Notes under the pieces: model-generated | Told to the model about the DNA's origin: nothing | What the model saw: only the letters and a program-made list of their open reading frames with translations | Databases searched by the model: none | In this document: positions 52,046 through 61,376 of the stretch, piece after piece | Layout of the letters: each line of letters starts with the position of its first letter | Position numbering within the stretch: the stretch's first letter is position 1 | From: Flavobacterium psychrophilum | Lineage (GTDB): Bacteria; Bacteroidota; Bacteroidia; Flavobacteriales; Flavobacteriaceae | Assembly (NCBI GenBank): GCA_945862065.1 | Contig: CAMAWT010000005.1 | Location: forward strand, 83,983-147,982 | Direction of reading: 5' to 3' | DNA: 64,000 bases | Translations under genes and position numbers: made by a program

Positions 52046-54989
52046 AATAAAAAATTTCTAGTTGTACTTCTGTTCCTATAGCTGAATTGTTTTCGTCGTA
52101 TAAGTCTATTATCTCAAATTTATTTTTGGAATGCAACATCATTAGTCTATCAATTGTAATATCAATTCCATACGATTTGTGCTTTACTTCTTTTTGTTTC
52201 AACAATGCCGATGCCGTCCTTCCAATTCCATTATCAATAATCCGAATTAAAATACTGTCTATTTTGTCTTCAAAAACAAGTTGTAGTTTTCCTTTCCCGA
52301 TTTTGTTATGCAATCCATGCCAAATAGAATTTTCCACAAAAGGCTGTAAAATCAATGGCGGAAGTGTTATTCCAAAAACATCTAAATCGTTGTCATAAAT
52401 TATTTCATATTCAAATTTATGGTCAAGTCTTACAGATTCTAATTCTAGATAAAGTTCTAATGTCTCAATTTCTTTAGTTAAACTAATGGAACTATGTCGA
52501 GAGTTATCTAAAATATTCCGCATTAATTTTGAAAACGTTGTTAAATAGCCACTAGCCTCATTGGTTTTTTGTAGGAAAATGAAACTGTTGATAGAGTTTA
52601 ACGAATTAAATAAAAAGTGTGGATTCATCTGTGAACGAAGAATTTGCATTTCAACATCCTTAATTTTCCGTTTCAATTTCCCTTCTTTTTTCTCTTGAAG
52701 GACTAAATACCTATTTATTAAAACCACGATGGTAATTATTATGAATCCAATTAAAATATAAAACCATAAAGTTGCATAGAATGGCGGGTTGATTTTTATA
52801 TCTATTGTTAATGATTTTTTTTGCCAATTATTCAAATTATCACCTACTTCAACAATCAACTTGTAATTTCCGGGCGACAGTTTTACCAAGGGTAATTTTG
52901 GATTGGTTCCTAAATAACTCCATTTTGAATCCCCTTCAAATTTATATCTATATATTGTTTTCTCTTTTTCCAAATAGGATAAAGATGAAAAGTGTAAATC
53001 GAGTTCGGTAAAATCATGGTTCAGCTCTAGTTTGTTTTTAGTATTTGGTAAAAATTCACCGTCTTTTTCAATAGCAATAAGTTCAAGTTTGTTAAATATT
53101 TTTGTGGTTATAATTTTTCTGGGATCAATAATTTGGATATTAGAATCAGTGCCAATAGCAATTTTATTATTTATCAATAAACTAAATCCATTTGTAATAT
53201 CATTTGTTTCCAATCCATCAATTTCCGAAAAACGAATGGCTTTGTTTGTTTTGGGGTCAAAAGCATACATTCCTTCTGCACATCCAAACCAAATTTTTCC
53301 TTCAGAGTCTGCTGTTATACCCTCAATTTGATCGTTTACAATTTGGTGTTTTAATGTGTTCATTGCATCAATAATTGCTCCATCGTTTGTACAACTATTG
53401 AAGCCTCCATATCCTGAAAAAATAATGTGATTTTCTTTCGTAAAACCTATTCTGTTGAAATAGTCGGTTATCAGAGTTTTTTTATTTTGATAATTTTTCA
53501 ACAAATCTATTTCAGAAATCAGATTTTTTTTAGAGTCAAAATAGGCAATTCCACCACCTTTTGGCATCCAGCAAGCAAACCATATTTTCCCCGTTGCATC
53601 CGCTGCAATGTCATTAAATACATTTGTTTTCCAAAATTGTGGTTCATTTTGTATGAAATTTATTTTTTCTATTCCATTTTTATATACTCTTATTTCACCT
53701 TTTTCTTCAATAACCCAAACAAAATCGTTTCTATCAATGATTGCTTTTCTAACTTCAAAAGAAGTACTAATAATTTTTATTAATTGGTTATTTTCAATTT
53801 TAAAAACCCCAATATTTGATGAAACAATGACTGTATTTTTGTGTATCGAAAGGTTTCCAAAACGACAGGCTTTGTCATTAAAATCAAACCTTTTCCAAAC
53901 ACCACTTTTGGAATAACTATATACAACGTTTTTTTTATAAGTCATCCAAATAGTCTCTTCTGCATCTTGAACTATTGAAAAAATTGGGTTTGGTAAATCA
54001 ATTGGCGGAATTATAGTAGTAATGGCTCCATCATTTTCAGTTAATTTTATAAGCCCTTTGTTAGTAGATACCCAAATTATTTTTGTTTCACCATCATTAA
54101 AAACATCATTTATTTTGTTTTTTGTAGTAAATATGTGCTCACTTTTCAAGGTTTTTATATCTAATGAAAATATTTGATGGTCACCATAAATAAAAATAGA
54201 ATGAGTAGTTTGAGTGTCGTTTTTCTTTACAAAAATTGGACTGTCTAATAATTTGAATTGATCAATTGAAACTATGTTGTTTGTAGAAATAGTGTACAAT
54301 AAAACAATGTTTTCTTTTGTTGTAAAAACAATTTTATCATCTGTAACCACAGTAGCTGCTACAAAACAAGTGTTTTGAAGTATTTTATTAGGATGAGGAG
54401 CTATTTTTTTTGATGTTTTATCCCAAACAAACAAACCTTTATGCGTGGCTATCCAAATAGAATTTTTGTGTTTTGGTTCCAAAAAAGACGCGTTAAATCG
54501 TACGTCTTTATTATTGGAATCGATAGTAAAATGTTGGTTAATTTTAGAATCTTCAATAAAATATTTTACATTATTTTGATCGCTACACCAAATTCTTTTT
54601 TCATTATCAACATAAATATTCTCATAATGATCATTATTGGTGATGTAATCTCCATAATTTACATTAGCAATTCTTTTGGGTTTGTCAAAGATGGTTTTAA
54701 TGGTTCCAATCCCTTTTCCTTGAAAATAGAAATATAATCCTACCTGTTTTTGATGTAAAAAAGTGGTTTGAGTTGTGATGTATTTTGTTTTCACAAATTG
54801 ATAACCGTCATACAAACACAGCCCTCGTTGAGTTGCAATATAAAGTTTACCATCAATTTTTATAGCACAACTCACAAAATCGGAGGGGAGCCCATCTTTG
54901 AATCTAATATTCTCTTGGCGATATGTTTTCTGTGAAAAACATATAAATGGCAACCATAATAAGAGAAGAATATTTTTTTTACAAATCAT
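52038..54989 (-). CDS. LytS-type sensor histidine kinase with periplasmic propeller
   Basis: The protein has 983 residues from the ATG at 54989, which starts a good signal/anchor (MICKKNILLLLWLPFICFSQ); the TTG at 54998 is not needed. The periplasmic part (~20-740) contains two-component regulator propeller repeats (KLYIATQRGLCLYDG, KIWFACWMPKGGGIAYFD, KIWFGCAEGMYAFD) and a Y_Y_Y beta domain (YKFEGDSKWSYLGT...LSPGNYKLIVEVGDN). One membrane helix (~745-765) leads to a His_kinase domain with phosphoacceptor His in QMNPHFLFNSLNSIN and an ATPase domain (LQPFVENSIWHGL, DNGIGR). It lacks the fused AraC output of Bacteroides hybrid sensors. Partner of the LytTR regulator. Confidence 0.95.
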   Translation of the reverse strand: MICKKNILLLLWLPFICFSQKTYRQENIRFKDGLPSDFVSCAIKIDGKLYIATQRGLCLYDGYQFVKTKYITTQTTFLHQKQVGLYFYFQGKGIGTIKTIFDKPKRIANVNYGDYITNNDHYENIYVDNEKRIWCSDQNNVKYFIEDSKINQHFTIDSNNKDVRFNASFLEPKHKNSIWIATHKGLFVWDKTSKKIAPHPNKILQNTCFVAATVVTDDKIVFTTKENIVLLYTISTNNIVSIDQFKLLDSPIFVKKNDTQTTHSIFIYGDHQIFSLDIKTLKSEHIFTTKNKINDVFNDGETKIIWVSTNKGLIKLTENDGAITTIIPPIDLPNPIFSIVQDAEETIWMTYKKNVVYSYSKSGVWKRFDFNDKACRFGNLSIHKNTVIVSSNIGVFKIENNQLIKIISTSFEVRKAIIDRNDFVWVIEEKGEIRVYKNGIEKINFIQNEPQFWKTNVFNDIAADATGKIWFACWMPKGGGIAYFDSKKNLISEIDLLKNYQNKKTLITDYFNRIGFTKENHIIFSGYGGFNSCTNDGAIIDAMNTLKHQIVNDQIEGITADSEGKIWFGCAEGMYAFDPKTNKAIRFSEIDGLETNDITNGFSLLINNKIAIGTDSNIQIIDPRKIITTKIFNKLELIAIEKDGEFLPNTKNKLELNHDFTELDLHFSSLSYLEKEKTIYRYKFEGDSKWSYLGTNPKLPLVKLSPGNYKLIVEVGDNLNNWQKKSLTIDIKINPPFYATLWFYILIGFIIITIVVLINRYLVLQEKKEGKLKRKIKDVEMQILRSQMNPHFLFNSLNSINSFIFLQKTNEASGYLTTFSKLMRNILDNSRHSSISLTKEIETLELYLELESVRLDHKFEYEIIYDNDLDVFGITLPPLILQPFVENSIWHGLHNKIGKGKLQLVFEDKIDSILIRIIDNGIGRTASALLKQKEVKHKSYGIDITIDRLMMLHSKNKFEIIDLYDENNSAIGTEVQLEIFYYD

Positions 54990-55084
54990 GCCTAGCAATA
55001 TTTATTGTAAAATAACATAATTGCCAACAATCCAACTTATTTATTACCGACCTAAAATACCGAAAACTGTTTTTATTTAACAAA

Positions 55085-55112
55085 AAAACCAGCACTTTGG
55101 TGCTGGTTTTTA
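55085..55112. terminator. Bidirectional terminator at the end of metK
   Basis: The 9-bp stem AACCAGCAC/GTGCTGGTT with loop TTTG is flanked by A7 and T3-5. On the minus strand it ends metK with a T7 run. Confidence 0.9.
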
Positions 55113-55130
55113 TTCTAAAGTATAAAATTA

Positions 55131-56381
55131 TTATAAATCGAATGCTTTTTTCACTTGGTCAACATAATCCAATTGCTCCCAAGTAAACAAATCAACCGTC
55201 ACCGTTTTCGACAATCCGCCCGGTGCATTAAATGTTTTTGTTACTGTTTCTGGTTTTCTACCCATGTGCCCATAAGCAGCCGTTTCACTATAAATTGGGT
55301 TTCTTAATTTCAATCGTTGCTCAATAAAGTAAGGACGCATATCAAAAATACTTTCTACCAATTTACTAATTTCACCATCAGTTAAACTAACTTTTGATGT
55401 GCCATACGTATTCACATTAATTGAAGTTGGTTTTGCAACACCAATTGCATACGATACTTGTACCAAAACTTCGCTACACAATCCTGCTGCAACTAAGTTT
55501 TTTGCAATATGACGTGTGGCATACGCTGCACTTCTATCAACTTTACTTGGGTCTTTTCCAGAAAATGCACCACCACCGTGAGCTCCTTTACCACCATAGG
55601 TATCAACAATTATTTTTCTTCCTGTTAGCCCAGTATCTCCATGAGGTCCACCAATAACAAACTTCCCAGTTGGGTTGATGTGATAGGTAATTTCATCATT
55701 AAATAAATGGGCATAATGTGGGTATTTTGCTTTAATTCTCGGAATCAAAATCCCAACCAAATCCGATTTTATTTTTGCCAACATCGTACTTTCTTCATCA
55801 AAATCATCATGTTGTGTAGAAATCACAATGGCATCTATTCGAACTGGCTTGTTGTCATCAGAATATTCCAAAGTTACTTGCGACTTAGCATCGGGTCTCA
55901 AATAGGTAATTTCAGTATTTTCTCTTCTCAAATTTGCCAATTCTATCAAAATAGCATGCGACAAATCCAACGCCAATGGCATGTAATTCTCCGTTTCATT
56001 TGTAGCATACCCAAACATCATTCCTTGGTCGCCAGCACCTTGCTCTTCTTTGTTCGCTTTGTCAACACCTTGGTTTATATCTGATGATTGCTCATGTATA
56101 GCAGATAAAATCCCGCACGAATTTGCCTCAAACATATACTCACTTTTCGTGTAACCAATTTTTTTGATCACATCACGTGCAATTTGTTGAACGTCCAAAT
56201 AGGTGTTCGATTTCACTTCACCAGCCAAAATAACCTGTCCAGTTGTAACAAGCGTTTCGCAAGCTACTTTAGACTCAGCGTCAAAAGCCAAAAAATTATC
56301 AATTAATGCATCTGAAATTTGATCAGCTACTTTGTCTGGATGTCCTTCACTAACAGATTCTGAGGTAAATAAATAAGCCAT
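55131..56381 (-). CDS. metK: S-adenosylmethionine synthase
   Basis: The 416-residue protein makes SAM from methionine and ATP. Family marks: [36 protein letters not shown], the second signature [20 protein letters not shown] and [24 protein letters not shown]. Length is normal. No SAM riboswitch is visible in the ~90 bp before it. A terminator hairpin at 56433-56470 and a structured element at 56584 lie upstream on the same strand. Confidence 0.98.
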   Translation of the reverse strand: MAYLFTSESVSEGHPDKVADQISDALIDNFLAFDAESKVACETLVTTGQVILAGEVKSNTYLDVQQIARDVIKKIGYTKSEYMFEANSCGILSAIHEQSSDINQGVDKANKEEQGAGDQGMMFGYATNETENYMPLALDLSHAILIELANLRRENTEITYLRPDAKSQVTLEYSDDNKPVRIDAIVISTQHDDFDEESTMLAKIKSDLVGILIPRIKAKYPHYAHLFNDEITYHINPTGKFVIGGPHGDTGLTGRKIIVDTYGGKGAHGGGAFSGKDPSKVDRSAAYATRHIAKNLVAAGLCSEVLVQVSYAIGVAKPTSINVNTYGTSKVSLTDGEISKLVESIFDMRPYFIEQRLKLRNPIYSETAAYGHMGRKPETVTKTFNAPGGLSKTVTVDLFTWEQLDYVDQVKKAFDL

Positions 56382-56431
56382 TTTTCTATTTTTTTATTTA
56401 ATTTAAATTCACGAAGAAAATTTAAAATTGC

Positions 56432-56470
56432 AAAAAAAAGCTAAAGAAGTAGGTCTGCTTTAGCATTTTT
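56432..56470. terminator. Terminator hairpin upstream of metK
   Basis: GCTAAAG (56440-56446) pairs with CTTTAGC (56458-56464); on the minus strand it is followed by T8. It sits between the structured element (56584-56705) and the metK start on the strand shared by both, so it could end a short RNA or attenuate metK. Confidence 0.8.
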
Positions 56471-56583
56471 TATAGAGGTTGCAATCAGTTCAAATTTTTC
56501 CTCTTTGTTTTCGTTTGCAAATGTATAAAGACTATTTTGATTCTAAAAGTTTTTATGTTTTTTTTATGTATTTTTATTTTTTT

Positions 56584-56705
56584 AGTAGCACACAACCCCG
56601 TTCCAAAAGACATCTGGTCCCGCTATCGCCTTTATCTTGCTCCGTAAACTACGCAAGGATATCGGCTCTATCGGGGCTAGAACAGACCTAATTGTTTTTC
56701 ATAGG
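56584..56705 (-). ncRNA. Structured intergenic element, class 1 copy 3
   Basis: The core 56617-56678 (minus strand) differs from copy 1 by compensatory changes: outer stem CCTG/CAGG to CCCG/CGGG, and G-C to A-T at the pair before the tandem G.A. The apical loop is also replaced (CGTA-GTT-TACG). Flanks TGAAAAACAA and GGGGTTGTGTGCTACT are conserved. It is followed on its own strand by the terminator at 56432-56470, so a ~270-nt independent transcript is possible. Confidence 0.74.
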
Positions 56706-56794
56706 ATGTTTTAACGAAAAATACGTTCCAATATTTGCTAAATCATATGTAATTTGTATATTGTAACTTCTTTTTTAAAACAAATTACACAAAA

Positions 56795-57229
56795 ATGAAA
56801 GTTACTTTAGAACGATTAGATAATGACTATCACTTTCAACTCACCAATGAACGCGGACACATAGTCAATCTAGACAATGCCACAGATCACGGAGGTAATA
56901 ACAAAGGCGCAACTCCCATGGAGCTTCTTCTTATGGGTTTGGCGGGTTGCAGCGCTGTTGATATTATTGCCATTTTAAAAAAACAAAAACAAGAAATAAT
57001 CTCATTCAAAGCTGAAGTAGAAGGTTTTAGAGAGCAAGTTGAAGACGCAAAACCTTTTAAGAAAATCACCGTTGTTTTTTATCTTGAAGGTGATATTCAA
57101 CCCAATAAAGCTTTCAGAGCAACCCAACTTTCGTTTGATAAATATTGTTCCGTTTCAAAAACATTAGAACTCATGGCAACTATTAATTATCGAGTGGTAG
57201 TAAACGGAGCGAATGTTGAAATTCAATAA
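56795..57229 (+). CDS. OsmC-family protein
   Basis: The 144-residue protein has the two conserved Cys of the OsmC/Ohr fold in AGCSAVDIIAIL and KYCSVSKTLEL. ATPMELLLMGLAGCS is the usual first-Cys context. Members reduce organic hydroperoxides by a thiol mechanism, but the wider OsmC branch seen here (YhfA-like) has less certain function. It stands alone before the methionine operon. Confidence 0.92.
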   Translation: MKVTLERLDNDYHFQLTNERGHIVNLDNATDHGGNNKGATPMELLLMGLAGCSAVDIIAILKKQKQEIISFKAEVEGFREQVEDAKPFKKITVVFYLEGDIQPNKAFRATQLSFDKYCSVSKTLELMATINYRVVVNGANVEIQ

Positions 57230-57353
57230 CGTCTATTTTGTAGTTTTTATTTAAAAAAAAACTACAATACACTCATATATTAGATTTTTAATCTAAAAAA
57301 TATCAATTTATACCTATTTTCAGAATATATTTCATTTTCTATTTTTTTTTTAC

Positions 57354-57361
57354 TAAATTTG
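57354..57361 (+). promoter_or_regulatory. -7 box of the metH-metF operon
   Basis: TAAATTTG is a perfect TAnnTTTG. Transcription from it would start near 57368, about 15 bp before the riboswitch aptamer. Confidence 0.6.
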
Positions 57362-57383
57362 CACTGTTCTTAAAATTAATGTT

Positions 57384-57518
57384 TGTTATCACGAAAGCTG
57401 GAGGGAATAGACCCATTGAAAGCTTAGCAACCTCCAACTAGGAAAGGTGCTACATTCTATTCTGATATTAATCGGAAAAAGATAACCCAAGGAAATTTTT
57501 TCCAATTTCTTGATAACA
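57384..57518 (+). promoter_or_regulatory. SAM-I (S-box) riboswitch
   Basis: Conserved aptamer parts occur in order: P1 5' strand GTTATC (57385-57390), GGAGGGA, a GA-rich kink-turn region, TTAGCAACC, AAGGTGCTA with ATTC, and P1 3' strand GATAAC (57481-57486). It precedes split metH and metF, the expected SAM-repressed genes. A second copy, TGATAACA (57511-57518), is perfectly complementary over 8 bases to TGTTATCA of P1 and may compete with the first. GGAAA/TTTCC can form a small hairpin between them. There is no strong terminator after it, so control may be translational, or by the alternative pairing. Confidence 0.93.
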
Positions 57519-57584
57519 TATTAACAATATAAATTTTGTGAAACTCTGTGAAAACTTAGCGTAACTCTGTGCAACAAAAAAAAT

Positions 57585-58571
57585 ATGTCAAAAATTCAAC
57601 AAGCCATAAAAGAAAGAATCCTTGTACTCGACGGAGCCATGGGAACCATGTTGCAACGCAACAATTTCTCTGAAGAAGATTTTCGAGGCACCCGCTTCAA
57701 AGATTTTCCACATCCGTTAAAAGGAAACAACGATTTGCTTTCTATTACTCAACCCGAATCAGTAAAACAAGTCCACCGCGATTATTTTGAAGCTGGTGCT
57801 GATATTGTTGAAACCAATACATTCTCGGGAACTACTATCGGAATGGCCGATTATCATTTAGAAGATTTAGTCTATGAACTCAACTATCAATCGGCAAAAA
57901 TTGCTCGTGAAGTAGCCGATGAATTCACAGACCGCCCAAGATTTGTAGCAGGTTCAATCGGGCCAACAAATAGAACCGCATCTATGTCGCCAGATGTAAA
58001 CGATCCAGGTTATCGTGCCGTAACTTTTGATGAATTGCGAGTTGCCTACAAACAACAGGTAGAAGCTTTAATTGATGGAGGTTGCGATGTGTTATTAGTG
58101 GAAACTATTTTTGATACTTTGAATGCCAAAGCAGCACTTTTTGCCATTGAAGAAGTAAAAGAAGAACGCAAAATAGACATGCCCGTAATGGTTTCAGGAA
58201 CAATCACTGATGCTTCAGGAAGAACACTTTCTGGGCAAACGGTTGAGGCTTTTCTCATTTCGATTTCGCATATTCCGTTATTGAGTATTGGATTCAATTG
58301 TGCTTTAGGAGCCGATCAGTTGAAACCCTATTTGAAACGTTTAGCAATGAACACCCAATTGAATATTTCGGCACATCCTAATGCGGGTTTGCCTAATGCC
58401 TTCGGACATTACGATCAAACTCCAGAGGAAATGCAAGCTTTGATAAAAGAATATTTACAAGATGATTTAATTAATATCATTGGAGGTTGTTGCGGAACGA
58501 CTCCAGAACACATCAAAGCTATTGCTGATGTAGCGAGAGAGTTTAAACCGAGAAACGTTGAATTAAACTAA
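57585..58571 (+). CDS. metH: Methionine synthase, homocysteine-binding module (split MetH N-terminal part)
   Basis: The 328-residue protein is a homocysteine S-methyltransferase domain only. VLDGAMGTMLQR begins the barrel; the zinc ligands are Cys in IGFNCALGAD and the Cys pair in IIGGCCGTTPEH. It equals residues ~1-330 of E. coli MetH. The remaining modules are encoded by the next gene 39 bp downstream. It is the first gene after the SAM-I riboswitch. Confidence 0.96.
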   Translation: MSKIQQAIKERILVLDGAMGTMLQRNNFSEEDFRGTRFKDFPHPLKGNNDLLSITQPESVKQVHRDYFEAGADIVETNTFSGTTIGMADYHLEDLVYELNYQSAKIAREVADEFTDRPRFVAGSIGPTNRTASMSPDVNDPGYRAVTFDELRVAYKQQVEALIDGGCDVLLVETIFDTLNAKAALFAIEEVKEERKIDMPVMVSGTITDASGRTLSGQTVEAFLISISHIPLLSIGFNCALGADQLKPYLKRLAMNTQLNISAHPNAGLPNAFGHYDQTPEEMQALIKEYLQDDLINIIGGCCGTTPEHIKAIADVAREFKPRNVELN

Positions 58572-58585
58572 ACCGAAAAGGTTTT

Positions 58586-58602
58586 AAAACCTGATAGGTT
58601 TT
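58586..58602. repeat. Small hairpin between the two metH genes
   Basis: AAAACCT-GAT-AGGTTTT is a 7-bp stem followed by a T or two, in the 39-bp gap. It may reduce read-through or protect the mRNA. Similar AACCT..AGGTT words are common in flavobacterial spacers. Confidence 0.5.
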
Positions 58603-58610
58603 TATACGAT

Positions 58611-61301
58611 ATGAGTACACACGAAAAGAAATATTTACAATTATCCGGTTTAGAGCCGTTAATAATTACTCCTGAAACTAACTTTGTGAATGTGGGGGAA
58701 AGAACTAATGTAACTGGTTCCAGAAAATTCCTGCGATTAATCAAAGAAGAGCAATATGAGGAAGCCTTAGATATCGCTAGAAATCAGGTAGAAGGTGGTG
58801 CGCAAATCATCGATGTCAACATGGATGAAGGAATGTTGGACGGGGTGTATGCCATGACTAAATTCTTAAACTTGATTGCTGCCGAACCCGATATTTCTCG
58901 TGTTCCGGTGATGATTGATAGCTCTAAATGGGAAATCATCGAAGCGGGATTGAAAGTAGTTCAAGGAAAAGGGGTGGTGAATTCAATTTCGCTAAAGGAA
59001 GGTGAAGAGAAATTCATTGAATATGCAAAAAAAATCAAACGGTATGGCGCTGCAGTAATCGTTATGGCATTTGACGAAAAAGGCCAAGCTGATAATTACG
59101 AGCGACGTATCGAAATTTGCAAAAGAAGTTACGATGTATTAGTCGATAAAGTTGGTTTTCCTGCTCAAGACATTATTTTCGACCCGAATATTTTCCCAGT
59201 TGCCACCGGAATGGAAGAGCATAAATTGAATGCGTTAGACTTTTTCCGTGCCACCAAATGGATAAGAGAAAACTTGCCGTATGCAAATATATCAGGCGGA
59301 GTAAGTAATGTTTCTTTTTCGTTTAGAGGTAATGATAAAGTGCGTGAGGCAATGCACTCGGCGTTTTTGTACCACGCCATTAAAAACGGCATGACAATGG
59401 GTATCGTGAATCCTGAAATGTTGGAGATTTACGACGAAATTGATCCCGTTTTGTTAGAACATGTAGAAGACGTTTTGTTGAACAGACGAGAAGATGCTAC
59501 CGAGCGATTATTGGATTTAGCAGAAAGTTTCAAAGGTGTTCATTCTCAACTCTCTGGAGGGATTAAGGGGGGTATGGAATGGCGTTCAGGAACAATACAA
59601 GAACGATTAACTCATTCGTTAGTAAAAGGAATCGACGAATTCATAGAAATAGATGTTGAGGAAGCTCGTTTAAGTGCAAACAAAGCCATCGAGGTCATCG
59701 AAATCAATTTAATGGCAGGAATGAACGTGGTTGGTGATTTATTCGGAAGCGGAAAAATGTTTTTACCCCAAGTTGTAAAATCAGCTCGAGTGATGAAAAA
59801 AGCGGTGGCTTATCTTCTCCCTTTCATCGAATTAGAAAAAGATAGTACCAAATCTTCTAGTAATGGGAAAATTTTAATGGCAACCGTTAAAGGCGATGTG
59901 CATGATATCGGTAAAAACATTGTTTCTGTAGTTTTAGCTTGTAATAATTTCGAAATCATCGATTTAGGAGTTATGGTGCCACCCGAAAAAATTATTCAAG
60001 CAGCGGTTGAACACAATGTGGATATTATCGGTTTGAGCGGATTGATTACGCCTTCGCTAGATGAAATGGTGTATTTAGCCAAAGAAATGGATAAACTAAA
60101 TATTCAAATTCCAATTATGATTGGTGGTGCCACAACATCTCGTGCCCATACTGCCGTAAAAATTGCACCACAATACAAAGCAACGGTGGTTCACGTTAAC
60201 GATGCATCAAGAGCTGTAACGGTTGCGAGTCATTTGCTTCAGGACGAAACTAAAGAGAAATATACTCAAGACATTCGTACTGAATATGATACGCTTCGCG
60301 AAGGCTATTTGAATCGTAGTAGAGATAAAAATTTTTTAACAATTGAACAAGCTAGAGCCAATAAATTAAAACTAGATTGGACAAATTATACACCTGTAAA
60401 ACCAAATTTTATTGGAACAAAAACCGTTGATGTTGCTATTGCTGATTTAGTCGATTATATTGATTGGACACCGTTTTTCAATTCTTGGGAATTGTATGGA
60501 AAGTATCCAGCAATTTTAACCGATGAGGTAGTTGGCGAACAAGCTACATCGTTGTTTTCCGATGCGCAAAAAATGTTGAAACAATTAATCAATGAAAATT
60601 GGTTGACTGCCAAGGGCATTTTAGGAATTTTTCCTGCGAATCAAATAAATGATGATGATATTAGCGTTAGAAACGTTGCATGCAACGTTTCTAACGCTTT
60701 TTTAACGCTGCGCCAACAATCTCAAAAAACTGCCGGTGCTCCAAACATCGCTTTAGCTGATTTTATTGCACCAAAAGATTCCGGAATTCAAGATTATATG
60801 GGTTGTTTTTGTGTAACCACTGGTTTTGGAGTGGAAGAAAAGGCCAAAGCATTTGAAAAAGACTTAGACGATTACAATTCGATTTTGATTAAAGCCCTAG
60901 GAGACCGTTTGGCAGAAGCCTTTGCCGAATATTTACACTTACAAGTGCGTAAGGAAATTTGGGGATACGCATCCGACGAGAATTTATCCAATCAAGATTT
61001 AATTGCTGAAAATTACAAAGGAATTCGTCCTGCACCTGGATATCCTGCTTGTCCAGACCATTTAGAAAAACCAACGATTTGGAAATTGTTAAATGTCGAA
61101 CAAGAAATAGGTGTAACTTTGACCGAAAGTATGGCCATGTGGCCAGCGTCATCAGTGTCAGGTTATTATTTTGCCCATCCAGAAAGTAAGTATTTCGGTT
61201 TAGGTAAAATAAAACAAGACCAAATTGAAGATTATTCAAAAAGAAGAAATATAAGTATTGAGCAAGCAACAAAATGGTTGGCTCCGAATATTGCAGATTA
61301 A
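58611..61301 (+). CDS. metH: Methionine synthase, folate/cobalamin/activation modules (split MetH C-terminal part)
   Basis: The 896-residue protein has, in order: a pterin-binding barrel (~10-300; [29 protein letters not shown]), a cobalamin cap helix bundle, a B12-binding domain with the base-off ligand His in [10 protein letters not shown] (~residues 427-436) and [11 protein letters not shown], and the reactivation domain that binds SAM ([15 protein letters not shown] near 805-820; [12 protein letters not shown]). It transfers methyl from methyl-tetrahydrofolate to homocysteine with the upstream module. Codons 685-696 are a perfect DNA palindrome (60663-60698). Confidence 0.97.
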   Translation: MSTHEKKYLQLSGLEPLIITPETNFVNVGERTNVTGSRKFLRLIKEEQYEEALDIARNQVEGGAQIIDVNMDEGMLDGVYAMTKFLNLIAAEPDISRVPVMIDSSKWEIIEAGLKVVQGKGVVNSISLKEGEEKFIEYAKKIKRYGAAVIVMAFDEKGQADNYERRIEICKRSYDVLVDKVGFPAQDIIFDPNIFPVATGMEEHKLNALDFFRATKWIRENLPYANISGGVSNVSFSFRGNDKVREAMHSAFLYHAIKNGMTMGIVNPEMLEIYDEIDPVLLEHVEDVLLNRREDATERLLDLAESFKGVHSQLSGGIKGGMEWRSGTIQERLTHSLVKGIDEFIEIDVEEARLSANKAIEVIEINLMAGMNVVGDLFGSGKMFLPQVVKSARVMKKAVAYLLPFIELEKDSTKSSSNGKILMATVKGDVHDIGKNIVSVVLACNNFEIIDLGVMVPPEKIIQAAVEHNVDIIGLSGLITPSLDEMVYLAKEMDKLNIQIPIMIGGATTSRAHTAVKIAPQYKATVVHVNDASRAVTVASHLLQDETKEKYTQDIRTEYDTLREGYLNRSRDKNFLTIEQARANKLKLDWTNYTPVKPNFIGTKTVDVAIADLVDYIDWTPFFNSWELYGKYPAILTDEVVGEQATSLFSDAQKMLKQLINENWLTAKGILGIFPANQINDDDISVRNVACNVSNAFLTLRQQSQKTAGAPNIALADFIAPKDSGIQDYMGCFCVTTGFGVEEKAKAFEKDLDDYNSILIKALGDRLAEAFAEYLHLQVRKEIWGYASDENLSNQDLIAENYKGIRPAPGYPACPDHLEKPTIWKLLNVEQEIGVTLTESMAMWPASSVSGYYFAHPESKYFGLGKIKQDQIEDYSKRRNISIEQATKWLAPNIAD
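60663..60698. repeat. 36-bp perfect palindrome inside metH
   Basis: AGCGTTAGAAACGTTGCA (60663-60680) is followed with no spacer by its exact reverse complement (60681-60698), then T5. It starts on a codon boundary (codon 685) and encodes 12 residues, [12 protein letters not shown], in the segment just before [11 protein letters not shown]. Its shape (18-bp stem, T run) is that of an intrinsic terminator, yet it is translated in frame. Confidence 0.95.
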
Positions 61302-61307
61302 TTCAGT

Positions 61308-61376
61308 TATCGGTTAGCTTTTGTCAGTTTTAAAGTAAAACCGACAACTAACAACCGACAACTAACAACCGATAGT
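61308..61376. repeat. Repeat-rich spacer between metH and metF
   Basis: CCGACAACTAACAA occurs twice in tandem (about 61342-61369), and CTATCGGTTGTTAG-type words appear in both orientations (ATCGGTTAG near 61318; CAACCGATAG near 61366), so the spacer can fold on itself. Such words are common in flavobacterial intergenic DNA. Confidence 0.55.

Noticed and set aside
53032..53916. Several plus-strand frames of ~100 codons over the sensor kinase
   Set aside because: Antisense shadows of the propeller repeats; no start context or family resemblance.
56382..56480. Possible SAM riboswitch before metK
   Set aside because: None of the S-box blocks (GGAGGGA, GCAACC, AAGGTGCTA) is present; only a terminator hairpin is seen.
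56479..56691. Plus-strand open frame of 70 codons before the OsmC gene
   Set aside because: Its second half is the structured element read in the antisense direction, and the first half is AT-rich spacer with the metK terminator next to it.
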